This document shows, in pieces, positions 32,042 to 41,880 of a stretch of DNA of 64,000 bases. The notes under the pieces are model-generated. The model saw nothing but the letters and a program-made list of their open reading frames with translations, had not been told where the DNA came from and made no database searches. The translations under genes were made by a program, and so were the position numbers. Source of the stretch: Bos javanicus (lineage: Eukaryota; Chordata; Mammalia; Artiodactyla; Bovidae); NCBI RefSeq assembly GCF_032452875.1, contig NC_083882.1, forward strand, positions 58,853,614-58,917,613, read 5' to 3'. The stretch's first letter is position 1. Every line of letters starts with the position of its first letter.

Positions 32042-32568
32042 CTTTTTCTTTTCCTTCTTTTTTTAAATCATTTTAATTTTTATTGGAGTATGGTTTGTTT
32101 GCTCATTTTTGTTTTTAAGACAGGGAGCAATAGAACTCAAGAGCAGAGATTCAGAAAACAGAATCTCTATTCCATCACTTACCCTGAGACAAGTGAAGTT
32201 CAGAGAGGGGATGTGATTTGCCCAAGACAATCCCTGTCTTCCCAGGAGAGCTCCTTTTCCACCTTTTTTTTTTTTTTTGGCTTCCTTGCTTAACCATCAC
32301 AGCTCTGTCTAATCAGTTTTCTCATTAGTCGGTTTTTTAGAAGTTGTACTTTAATTACATTTTCCAGGTAAATAAGAGCAAAAGCAAAAAATACCTTGTA
32401 AATGAAGCTGTATCTTATTTCTTCTAGCTACTTTGCTTAATGACCTAAATGCATCATCCCTTTGGTCAGGGTATTGATTTATCAAGGAAGAGGGTGTTAT
32501 TGAAAAGGAGTGAGTCAGAGCATCCACGCAGGGAGATGTTGCTCTCAACACACTACCAGAGAGATGCT
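32042..32568. other. Mostly unannotated; MIR-like piece inside
   Basis: 32,160-32,235 has ccatcacttaccctgagac and cagagaggggatgtgatttg, an antisense MIR remnant. A T run lies at about 32,263-32,278. The rest is unassigned. Confidence 0.4.
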
Positions 32569-32595
32569 GGGGGTTGGGGGGGCAGGGGGGGAGGG
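32569..32595 (+). other. G-quadruplex-type motif
   Basis: Four G runs of 5, 7, 7 and 3 bases separated by loops of 2, 2 and 1 bases. This fits the G3+ N1-7 rule on the plus strand. No promoter or transcript is seen next to it. Confidence 0.8.
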
Positions 32596-32824
32596 AGAGG
32601 CAGACTGCAAGTTAGGGAAAAACAAAGACCTTTTTATATTTAAGGTACAGAAAGAAAAAATTACGGTCTCCAATCTGCTCACTACACCCAGACTAGAAAG
32701 TAGGCCAAAGCTAAGGGGTCCCTGCTGGGTCTTGTCCTTTTAAACAAATCCTAGCCACACTCGGGACGGGCCCGAGCTCCCGGATCGGCACTGATTTTGA
32801 TGAAGCTGAGTATCCTGCCTTCTT

Positions 32825-33257
32825 ATGGCCGCCTTAACAAGTGACCACAAGCTTGGCAGCTTGCAATAACATAAATGTATTCTCTCATTGCTTTAGAGGC
32901 CAGAAGTTCAAAATCCAAGTATCAGCAGGGTTGGTTCCTTCTGGAGGCATTGCGGGAGAAACTATCCCTTGCTTCTTTCCCAGCTTATGGCTGGAAACAA
33001 TCCTTGACTTTCCTTGGCTTCCAGATACATCATCTCTGTAGTCTCATGGAATTCTGTCTAGGCGTTTCTGTGTCTCTTCTCTTCTTCTTATAAGGATATC
33101 AGTCATCTGGGATTAAGGGTGCATCCTACTCCATTCTGACCTAATGTGAATAATTATGCTTGCAACAACCCTATTTCCAAATCAGGTCACATTCTAAAAT
33201 ACTGGGGTTTAGGACTTGCACGTATCTTCTTGGAGAACACAATTCAAACCTACAATA
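32825..33257 (-). mobile_element. MLT1-like MaLR LTR
   Basis: gccgccttaacaagtgacc, ctttagaggccagaagttca, tatcagcagggttggttcct, tctcttcttcttataagga, accctatttccaaatcaggt, cacattctaaaatactgggg and acacaattcaaacc are in order of the antisense LTR. The copy is essentially complete in order, but diverged. Confidence 0.7.
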
Positions 33258-33533
33258 GGGTGTAATAGGATTAACTGAGCAAAAGGCTTGTTACCTTAAT
33301 GGGCAGCCTCCAGTTGGAATGATCAAATGTGGAGGTGATGGCATGGATGTGTAAGCCAGTGCTATCTGAGGAATGAGGATAGGACAGTAAAGGGAACATG
33401 AGAGGGATTTATGAGAAAGTAAGAGTAAATCAATCGTGTCTGAGCTATGAGCTTGAGGCAAAGCAGATGGAATGAGCAGGGGAGCTGCCTCTGGAAGTCC
33501 AATTGGGCCCATGGAGTGGAGGAACTTGACTTC
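33258..33533. other. Unannotated sequence
   Basis: Nothing recognised. Confidence 0.4.
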
Positions 33534-33745
33534 ACCAGCCTGGTACCTCAGTGGTAAAAGAATCTGCTTGCCAATGCAGGAAACACAAAGAGATGTGGAT
33601 TTGATCCCTGGGTAGGGAAGATCCCCTGGAGAAGGAAATGGCAAGCCAGCAATAGTCTTGCCTGGAAACTCCCATGGACAGAGGAGCCTGGAAGGCTACA
33701 GTTCATAGAGTCACAAAAGAATCAGACACAACTTAGAGAGTAAAC
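33534..33745 (+). mobile_element. Bov-tA SINE with CA tail
   Basis: cagcctggtacctcagtggt, ttgccaatgcaggaaacaca, gatcccctggagaaggaaat, cccatggacagaggagcctg and atcagacacaacttagagag, followed by (ac)n at 33,746-33,763. Confidence 0.95.
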
Positions 33746-33952
33746 ACACACACACACACACACTCACACCCTCAAGCTCACAAGCAGAAATTCTGAAATG
33801 GTTGGGATCAACTGCACTCATGTTTGCTTCCTCTAGCCTATGCCTGCCTGTTCGCCATTCCACATCTTTTGAATATCTTGTAGATAGATATGAAAGCCAT
33901 CACGCTACTCTTTTCCCATAACTCATTAAATTGAGAGTTGCAAATGAAAACT

Positions 33953-34102
33953 CCAACAGGGGCCAGCAGACAAGAGAAATGAATGAAGTGGGCTGGCTTC
34001 AGAATTCTGAAAGTTCATAGATTTTATCCAACAGGGGCCAGCAGACAAGAGAAATGAATGAAGTGGGCTGGCTTCAGAATTCTGCAAGTTCATTGATTTT
34101 CA
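33953..34102 (+). repeat. 75-bp tandem duplication
   Basis: Copy 1 at 33,953-34,027 and copy 2 at 34,028-34,102 start with ccaacaggggccagcagaca and end near gttcat. Between them I count only about four differences. This is a local head-to-tail duplication of single-copy sequence, not a known transposon. Confidence 0.97.
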
Positions 34103-34119
34103 GTTGTTTAATTGGCACT

Positions 34120-34275
34120 GGGTCTCGAAGCTGGGGAGGATTAAGGGAATGTTAAAGGTCGTATTAACCAGAGTGGATGTTCTATCTGGAGGAGGAGCTG
34201 CTCGGTCAGCCGCTCGGCCACGTGAACAACTGTGCCCAAGGACACGGGCTGTGGAGGTAAGCGGGTGAGAACCAG
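34120..34275 (+). other. GC- and CpG-bearing block with a strong splice donor
   Basis: gctgctcggtcagccgctcg and the neighbouring cgtg/cgg make about eight CpGs in 150 bp, well above the background. ggag|gtaagc at 34,251-34,260 is a good donor. A frame starting with an ATG at about 34,151 stays open across the donor. It could be a first exon or simply a less methylated patch. No gene is recognised. Confidence 0.25.
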
Positions 34276-34779
34276 CCTGTTCTCTCCTCACCAAGCTGTG
34301 AGCCCACTAGCCTCCAGAAGCCCAGAGGAACACCTTTTTTCTAGTTTGTGTAAAGTTTCAGTATAGACAGAGAGCAGCCCTGGCTCCAGTTTGGTGTTGC
34401 CAGCCTAAAATATAGGATTCAGTGTTTCCAAGTCTTCAGGTTTTTGAAGCAAAGCTGGAAATCTGCATCTTGAGGCAGAATCTCTTAATTTTTAAGTGGT
34501 ATTTTCAATGTTGAAAAGCCCTCCACAGGATAGTGCATCCATGTCAATAGGCTCTGTCCCCAGAATATGTGAGTCTTGTGTGAGGGAACAGGGCATGTAG
34601 CACCGCACCAAGGTCCAGGCTTGCAGTAGGAGGGTCACAGGGGAGAGGGTGTGAACAGCCTCTGCCTCCAGTTTCCAAATTAGTCCCATTAGCCCAGTGT
34701 CGCAATGGAGCAGTGCTCAGCTAGCCCTGGCCCACCATCAAGGCAACCCCTTTTGAATGAGCATGAATTGTTTGTGTGA
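34276..34779. other. Unannotated sequence
   Basis: Nothing recognised. The frames are short. Confidence 0.4.
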
Positions 34780-34915
34780 ATGGCTGCAAATTACTAGCTG
34801 TGTTACCCTGGGAAAGTCATTTGATTTTTCCAGACATTTGTTTCAGCAGTTTCTTACAATGATGAAATGAGATAAAGTTTGTGAGTGCCTGGCATGTGAC
34901 TGTCATTCAGCTTGT
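34780..34915 (+). mobile_element. MIR SINE
   Basis: gcaaattactagctgtgtta, ccctgggaaagtcatttgat, tttcagcagtttcttacaat and gtgcctggcatgtgactg fit sense MIR. Confidence 0.8.
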
Positions 34916-35129
34916 GGCAGCAGCTATCATTTCCAAGACTTGGCTGTGAGTGTGTGCCGGTACTCTCTTCACAAGGAAGAGTTGCATCCTTATTCTTGTC
35001 ACAACCAAATTCCCCCGTTGAGAAACAAAGCCTAATAACTCTACCGATAACCATTATAGCATACGACAGCAGGGCTCAAAACCCGTCATCACCACCTGCT
35101 ATTTACAAGCCTAATATAAATAGTTATAT

Positions 35130-35285
35130 TTAATCACATGAAAGGAACTTAGAGATGATTTAAGGCACTACTTCAATTTCCTCATTTGCCAGGTGACAAA
35201 AACAAAGGCAGAGAAAGTGAGAGTGAGACAGAAAGGGAGAGAGAAATATTCATCTATAGTCACATAGTGAAATATTAAGAGAGCG
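35130..35285 (-). mobile_element. MIR3-like fragment
   Basis: ggaacttagagatgatttaa, caatttcctcatttgccagg-type core and agtcacatagtgaaa fit the antisense MIR3 pattern. A purine-rich (ga)n-like stretch lies in its middle. Confidence 0.4.
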
Positions 35286-36160
35286 TAAAATGCAGTTTAT
35301 ATTTGTGTTATTGTTTTGATTTTGAGCTTGAAAGAATTTTATGCTTTTAATTGAGACTTTGAGCATTGTAGATATTATTTCAAACAACGTTAAGTAATAA
35401 ATGTGTTCCTGATTGATTTGGCAATGAAATACCAATTTTCCAGTCTGAACTAAAATGTAAAAATAAAAACTACATTGCTCAAACCACCCCCCACCATTCT
35501 CCACCGTGTCTTTGAAGGGAATAGATTGTATTAGAAACATCTTGCACGAAGAAGCAACAAAAGCTGTATTTAATGTTTTGAAGTGTATGGTTTGCGTTGC
35601 TGTCTTTCGGGGGGATCCTGGGGTGCATGTGCTGGAACTTTCCATACAGAGATGTGAGGATGAAATGACCAGTGCATGGTGCCTCCCCAGGGCTCAGTGA
35701 ATAGTGGCTTTGATTCTCCTCCTTTTCATGCCCACATACTCTGCCCTATGCCCCATTACCGGCCAGAAAAGACACATGAACTCAATGCTTCCACTCTGCA
35801 CATTTTGGGGCCACATCAGTGTATTTTACTTTGTAAGGAACTGGAAACTAGCTCAGGACTTGTCACCATGAGCATACTCAGTAACATTTTGAATTTAAGT
35901 TACTGGTATTGTGCTGCATTCAATGGTAAGACTTCAACACTATGCTCGGAGCACACACTCTTATACACATTTGTTTTTGCCATGTTTATATCCACCATAC
36001 ACTAAACAGGACTGAAGACTATTCAAACCAAGAATATAAATATTATTCCAAAGAAACTTAAGTTGTAGTTGTTTAAAGACCAGAAAAAACGACTCTGCAT
36101 TCAGGGGCTAGCTGCTTCCTTGAATTCTGAGGACTGGTGTGTTCATTTGTCTTCTCTCAG
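35286..36160. other. Unannotated sequence upstream of a candidate exon
   Basis: No repeats. The open frames of 131 codons (-, 35,250-35,645) and 109 codons (+, 35,676-36,005) have no domain that I can name. Confidence 0.4.
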
Positions 36161-36277
36161 GTGCCAGCGCACACAATGAATGATGGTTCAAAAGAGGAAA
36201 TCATGGTCTGGGATCAGTGGAGTCAGGTCAACTGTGAGAAAGTCAAAGATCTCTGGGTCTCCTCTGGTACAACGAGG
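36161..36277 (+). other. Candidate exon, 117 bp, open frame
   Basis: Preceded by an acceptor with a good pyrimidine tract (tttgtcttctctcag) and followed by gagg|gtgagt, a strong donor. Its length is exactly 39 codons and only frame 1 is open. It reads VPAHT then MNDGSKEEIMVWDQW and ends SSGTTR, while the other two frames stop early. That combination (both splice sites, length a multiple of three, one clean frame) is more than expected by chance in one place. I do not recognise the peptide and no partner exon is obvious. Confidence 0.35.
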
Positions 36278-36599
36278 GTGAGTGTCCTCCAGATCTCTAA
36301 GGTCTTTAGATAGGCAGAGAGTTCTCTGATGGCTTGTTTTCAACGTTGTCCTTGTTTTCTTCTAGATAACAGAAACCTCAGGACCAGCCTCACCTTGACC
36401 ATGATGTGTTCCTGTGCAGTCACCACCACTGAGCAATGAGGACACATTTTTGTCAATGGGGCTTCTTTAGGAAAGAGAGTCCAGAGGCACCCTTCCCAGT
36501 GAAGCCAGGTGGAAGCATGCTGATGGGTGACACATGTTCTGTCGATGGCTGCTGGCAGGGACAGCTGATGACTGGGGACCAGGTGCCACATCTGATATT
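36278..36599. other. Unannotated sequence
   Basis: An 88-codon minus-strand frame (36,340-36,606) has no recognisable domain. I see nothing else. Confidence 0.4.
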
Positions 36600-36610
36600 G
36601 TGACACCCCA

Positions 36611-36820
36611 CTGTTGTTTCATTGCCAAGCTGTGTCTGACTCTTTTGTGATCCTATGGACTATAGCCTACCAGGCTCCTCTGTCCATGGCATTTCCCAGG
36701 AAAGAAAACTAGAGTGGGTTGCCATTTCCTTCTCCAGGGGGTCTTTCTGACCCAGGGATTGAACCCACATCTTCTGCATTGGCAGGCAGATGCTTTAGCA
36801 CTGAGCCACCACGGAAGCCC
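36611..36820 (-). mobile_element. BovA/Bov-tA SINE
   Basis: ctatagcctaccaggctcct, gtgggttgccatttccttct, gggattgaacccacatcttc and the reversed head actgagccaccacggaagcc. It is flanked by gtgacacccca (36,600-36,610) and gtgacattcca (36,821-36,831). Confidence 0.95.
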
Positions 36821-36831
36821 GTGACATTCCA

Positions 36832-37194
36832 TGAACTCCCTCAAAAAACACAGATGCAACCACCAAACTGGCTGATTTACCCTGAATTGACCAAAACTAA
36901 GTTTTTCTGCCTCAGAATTGAAATGAACTACATGTAGATTAAGTTCGACTAAAGGAAAGTTGCATTTCTGTGCTCCTGAACTTGTGAACTGAATTTTTAC
37001 TAGATATATACATGTAGATAGGTATAACCTTATTGTTTTATGTTTTTAAAATGATATAGCCTCACTATAAAAATGTTGCTTGCCTTCACTGTCATCACCT
37101 GTCTCTTGAAAAAAAAATTACTTCACATTTATATAGAACTTTATTAGTTAAAAGGTATTTTTAAGTAATAAAGAAGTTACTCATTAGTAATAAA
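36832..37194. other. Unannotated AT-rich sequence
   Basis: Nothing recognised. Confidence 0.4.
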
Positions 37195-37335
37195 TTTACT
37201 CAGTTCTCATGACGACTTTGTTAGACAGAAATCTAGCCCCATATTACAGATGAGAAGCAATGTAAAATGCCCTGGGATCACCAAGTACAAATGGGCATAG
37301 TCAGAAATTGAATCCAAGTCTTGCAACTCCAGTAT
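37195..37335 (-). mobile_element. MIR fragment
   Basis: agccccatattacagatgag, gccctgggatcaccaagtac and ttgaatccaagtcttgcaac fit antisense MIR. Confidence 0.7.
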
Positions 37336-37854
37336 CCTTCTTTTGTTTTTAATTTTTCTTTCCTTAAGCGGAGTTGTGTTGCTTAATATAGCTTTTGTGT
37401 GTGTTTGTATGTGAAATAGCCTCTTGTCAATTTTGCAGGGCAGATTATTTCTGCCTTAGTAAATATAAGAAAATAGATTGGAGCTTTGAGGTCAATGGAA
37501 AGGATCCCAAACATCATCATCTTTGCACTGAAATGCCCCAAAATCTGAAGTTTTTTTCTCCTCTCAAGTGACTGATACATAACAATTCTGTAAGATTTAG
37601 TTCCATAATATTATCCCGCTGCACTTTTTACTCATTTACTGTAGACATTTTGCCCATTTCTCCCCCTCAAGAGTCCATTTACTAAGGGATATTAGGTAAC
37701 AAGAGGATTGATGATAAGTTGAAAGGCCATTTCTGGGTCAATGAGCAGAGATCAGGAGATACCATTTTTTTCTAGTTAGGAATTTTAAACTCACTCATGT
37801 CCCCAGTCCAAGTGGAAAAGTCTCATGTTTACATCTGAGCCAGACAACATTTCA
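37336..37854. other. Unannotated sequence
   Basis: Nothing recognised. Confidence 0.4.
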
Positions 37855-37990
37855 TTCATTCATTTATTTCTTCACATATAATGTATAATGCATCTATTGA
37901 ACACTTACTTTTGCTAGGCACCATTTTGATGTAGGGCATTTAAAGGTGAATAGAGCATTAACCCTGTCTTTATAGAGTTAATATTTAGTG
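37855..37990 (+). mobile_element. Ancient SINE/LINE-like fragment, family unsure
   Basis: tcattcattcatttatttct, tattgaacacttacttttgc, ctaggcaccattttgatg and tctttatagagttaatattt follow the same old pattern as at 12,060. Confidence 0.4.
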
Positions 37991-37993
37991 ACC

Positions 37994-38009
37994 AAAAAAA
38001 AAAAAAAAT
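37994..38009. repeat. Poly-A run
   Basis: About 15 consecutive A after gtgacc. It may be an old retroposon tail. Confidence 0.7.
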
Positions 38010-38465
38010 CAAAATATAAATGCATTATAGATGTAGTAATGGAAGTTGACTATCTGCACCAGAGGTCTGAATTTGAATTTATGTCAACTATTTCCATCAT
38101 TTTTGTGGTCACAATCAGCCTCAGTTGCATGAACAGAGAGTTAGTATTGACCTGAACAGATGGAAGGGTCTTCTACAGTTGAACCAGGCCTTTCAAATTT
38201 TTCATTTGAGAGACAGCATATTGATGGACTTGCCTTTTCTTGGGGCAAATGTCAAGCGGTGACCCAGTGCTACTTTCTCCAGAGTTTTTGTTTATGTGTT
38301 TAGTTAAGACTGGCTTCCTGCTTTTGGAACCAATGGATGTGAAATATGGAAGGAATGATCAAGACACTTGCAATGGAATTTCAACTGACCACCGAAACAT
38401 TTACACAGTGAAATGCTAAAGAGCAAACATGTTTTAACCTCAGGACCCTTAATATCAGGGACATA
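38010..38465. other. Unannotated sequence
   Basis: Nothing recognised. Confidence 0.4.
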
Positions 38466-38475
38466 GACTGGCTGG

Positions 38476-38685
38476 ATTTTCCTGGTGGCACAGATGGTGA
38501 GGAATCTGCCTGGAATGAAGGAGACCTGGGTTTGATCCCTGGGTTGGAAAGAGGCCCTGGAGAAAAAAATGGCTACCCACTCCAGTATTCTTGCCTGGAG
38601 AATCCCATGGACAGAGGAGCCTGGCAGGCTACAGTCCATGGGGTCGAAAACAGCTGGACGGTCACTGAAATGACTAACACTTTCC
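38476..38685 (+). mobile_element. Bov-tA SINE
   Basis: attttcctggtggcacagat, gagacctgggtttgatccct, cttgcctggagaatcccatg and ggctacagtccatggggtcg. gactggctgg is duplicated exactly at 38,466-38,475 and 38,686-38,695. Confidence 0.97.
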
Positions 38686-38695
38686 GACTGGCTGG

Positions 38696-39879
38696 GTAAA
38701 GCTTCTCAAAAATCCAGTGCAGTCTTCTCCTTAAGAATAATCAACATTTTCTGGTTGGTATTAAACAGAGGATGATATCTTTCACATCAGGGAACAATAA
38801 GAAGCTATAATCAGGTAAAAATAAGTAGAGAGAATATGTCTGGACATTGCCCATATCCTTATTACATCAGAGGATACCATCTTCTGAATGCTTACCATGA
38901 GTCAAGTGCATATACATAGACCCTGGTCTGTCTGTGATCATCATCTGCAGGCTTATCCCTAAAGCTTTGCCACTTTCACACACCTGAAGAACAATGGTGT
39001 TACCTGGTCACAATCGCTCATAATCAAGCAAAAGCCTAATGCCTAACATTTATGCAACATCAATGTTACTCCAACTCTATGGCACACCTAGTGTGCATCA
39101 GTGGAGCGGCCTGACAACTGAGACCACTGGCCATGCTTTTTAGTTGTCATCATAGACTCTTGGCCTTATTATTCTCACAGATAGGACTAAAAATAGATAA
39201 GCCTTCAGTCATCCCAAATTCCAGGTCCTGGACACACACCAGAGTTTAAATTGTGTGCAACCTAATTCCCATCAAAATTTTAGCTGAGAAAACGAAAATC
39301 TGCTAGCACCTAAGAAAGCTGCTTCTCTTTGCCCTTTTTTAGTCACTACTCTACCAAAGATAAAAACAATCTTGATTTGTATCACAATAAGATTTTCCTG
39401 TTATTGAAGTTTATATAAATGGAAACAAACAAAAAACTTAGCTGAGAAAGTTGTATTCATGAAAGAAGAGGCATAGTCTTCATCTAACCTTCTAGAATCC
39501 ACAAACAAGAGTGTCAAAAATAGTACAATGTCTTTGACAACTCAGTTGCATTTTCTCCTGTAGTGAAGGGGTTGAAGGACTGGAAACAACATTCCTCAGA
39601 AACCTTTGTTAGCAGCCAACTAGCATAGAGCTGGAGCATTCCACCAGAGCGCTAGTGTGCAAAGTTGGAAGGAGGAAGAAAAGCCTAAGCTCTATTATTA
39701 CTTCTTGGGCAGTGGCAGAGATCTGTGAATTTTAAGACATATGAAATATTATAGTGGCTCTGTGAACTCCCCATCTTCATACTGGTGATACTGCCAGAAA
39801 TTTCCCATGATTCCTGCATTTTCCTGGATCCCTGAAAGCTAGAAGCAAATGCAGGAATTAAAGCGTTTATTGTGCCTTC
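38696..39879. other. Unannotated sequence
   Basis: About 1.2 kb without a recognised repeat, exon or RNA gene. Confidence 0.4.
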
Positions 39880-40205
39880 TCCTTGGAGAGTTCTTTTCTC
39901 AGATACCCAAATAGTTCACAGGTTTACTTCTTTAGACTCAAATGTCACTCACCAGTGAGGTCTTCTCTGACCATTCTTTATAAAAATGCACTCTTCACGT
40001 CACTCTGTATTCCACACCCCTCTTTATTCTTCACAGTCTACATTCGATTTCTATTTGCTTTATTATGTGTTTACTTATGCACTGATCTCTCAGAAGGTCA
40101 GCCCCAGGAGAACAGGGATTTGGTTTTCTTCACTTTTGTATCCTCAGCACCTAGAACAGTGCATAGAGCATTAAAGTTGCTCAACAAATATTGGCTGAAT
40201 GAATG
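39880..40205 (+). mobile_element. L2 LINE 3' end
   Basis: actcaaatgtcactcaccag, gaggtcttctctgaccattc, cagaaggtcagccccaggag, aacagggatttggttttctt, gtatcctcagcacctagaac and gctcaacaaatattggctga are the classical L2 terminus. The 116-codon frame at 39,883 is this repeat. Confidence 0.9.
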
Positions 40206-40273
40206 TATAAATGTTAAATACATGAATATATAACAAAGGAGTTAACAACAATAGTCACAATAATAATGATAGT

Positions 40274-40626
40274 TGTCTTATTCTGTTTGGACATCTATAA
40301 CAAAATACCCGAGGTAGCTTATAAAACTGGGTGTCTTATAAAAACAGAAATTTATTTCACAGTTCTGGAGGTTGGAAAGGCTAAGATCAAGGTGTCAGTA
40401 CAGTCGCTTTCTGGCGAGGGTCCTCTTCCTGGTTCACAGCTGGTTTTTCTCGCTGTGTCCTCAGATGGTAGAAATAGTCTAGCGGTCTCTCTAGAGCCTC
40501 TTTTATGAGGGAGTAATCCCATTCATGAGGCTTAAGCACCTCCCAAAGGCCTAACCTACCAACATCACTACATAGGGCATTAGGATTTCAATACATGAAT
40601 TGTGGGGTGACATTCAGATCATTGCA
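40274..40626 (-). mobile_element. MLT1-like MaLR solo LTR
   Basis: Nearly complete antisense LTR running from tgtcttattctgtttggac to tcattgca. ataacaaaatacccgaggta, cagttctggaggttggaaag, ctcttttatgagggagtaat, cacctcccaaaggcctaacc and ggcattaggatttcaataca all match in order. About 353 bp. Confidence 0.85.
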
Positions 40627-40714
40627 TTCTCTTGTGACCCTCACAAGAATCATCCTTAATAGTTCATTCATGACAATGTGTAATACAGTAGTTAATAACA
40701 GCAGCAACAACCAA

Positions 40715-41130
40715 CCTCTATGAGCAGTTCTATATCCCAGCACAGTGCTAAGTATCGAAAGAAAAAGTGAAAGTGTCACTCACTCAGTCATGACCAACTC
40801 TCTTTGTGACCAGAGTGGGTAGTCATTCCCTTCTCGGGATGTTCCCAACCCAGTGATCAAACTCAGGTCTCCCACACTGTAGGCAGATCCTTTACCATCT
40901 GAGTCACCAGGGAAGCTCCCAAAAGGGGATGCTGTGGCTGCATGGGCTGGGAAATAAGCCCAGCTCTCCTGTGCTAAGTATTGACATCCATCAAATCCTC
41001 CCAGTAACTCTATGGTACAGGAGGCAACGTGCATTATCTCTCAGCATCCAATTCTCCTTGAGGCAGTGTTTGGGCCAAGGATAGAAGTGACAGAACCAGG
41101 GGGGAAGCCCGGAATCTTTGTTTGATGCTG
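40715..41130 (-). mobile_element. MIR SINE split by a BovA
   Basis: tctatatcccagcacagtgc and taagtatcgaaag lie before, and tctcctgtgctaagtattga, aaatcctcccagtaactc and gaagtgacagaaccagg lie after. It is not certain that both halves are one MIR, because gtgctaagtat appears on both sides and may be a target duplication. Confidence 0.5.
40766..40920 (-). mobile_element. BovA/Bov-tA SINE with internal deletion
   Basis: cactcagtcatgaccaactc goes straight to cagagtgggtagtcattccc, so roughly 55 bp of the usual gactgtagcctgccaggctc region is missing. The reversed head tttaccatctgagtcaccag is intact. Confidence 0.9.
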
Positions 41131-41429
41131 AAAGACAGACTTCTTTCTTCTGGATAAGAAGTAGGGGACATGCTGTGCAAGATATTGCAGTAGTCATTCT
41201 ATTACTACAAGCAGAGTCAGCTTAATACTTAAAGCCAATAGGATGGAAGACAAAGGAGAAAGAATGTGGGCCCGTGGTGACATCACTGAGCTGCTGGGAC
41301 AAACTTTACCTGAAGCTCACCCTACTTCTTTCAGTTTAAACCAAAATATTCTCTTGATTATTTAATCCAACTTAAGGGTTTTTGTTGTTCTTTGCAACTG
41401 AAATCACCTTAACTGATCCAAGGAGGTAT

Positions 41430-41610
41430 TACCAAGTAGCTGTATGATCTTAAAGCAAGTTATGGAACGTCTCTTTCCTTCTGTTCCCTCATTTATAGAC
41501 TGAGAATAATAATAGAACTTAGCTCTGAATTTGTTGTGGGAAAAGAGAGACACTGTAGATAAAGACACAGCACAGTACCGGATGCTTAGCAAGATATATG
41601 TGTCTTAATA
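41430..41610 (+). mobile_element. MIR SINE
   Basis: taccaagtagctgtatgatc, ttaaagcaagttatggaacg, ttctgttccctcatttatag, actgagaataataatagaac and gcacagtaccggatgcttag fit sense MIR. Confidence 0.75.
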
Positions 41611-41734
41611 TTACTTCAAGAAGCTCACAATAAAAGGCAGAATAGAGGACTGTAATTGTTTTAGGTCAGATGCGAGCATATTTGCTCCCATGGCAACTTT
41701 TAGAAGCCTTGATTACCACACGCATGTACTTTGA

Positions 41735-41880
41735 TATTTATTTATTCGTCAACCTCTCAAACTCTACTGTGTGAGCTTCTAGAATCTAGAAGGCAAGATG
41801 ACAGTTTATCATTCTTTAAACCTGTCCCAGTGTCCAGCTTTGTGCTGGTCATATGGCAGGTGTTTCATGGAAGCATAATG
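41735..41880 (+). mobile_element. L2 LINE 3' end fragment
   Basis: tatttattcgtcaacctctc, gtgagcttctagaatctaga, cctgtcccagtgtccagct and tatggcaggtgtttcatgga follow the L2 terminus. Confidence 0.55.

Noticed and set aside
35250..35645. 131-codon minus-strand open frame
   Set aside because: No recognised family. AT-rich composition and no splice context make chance likely.
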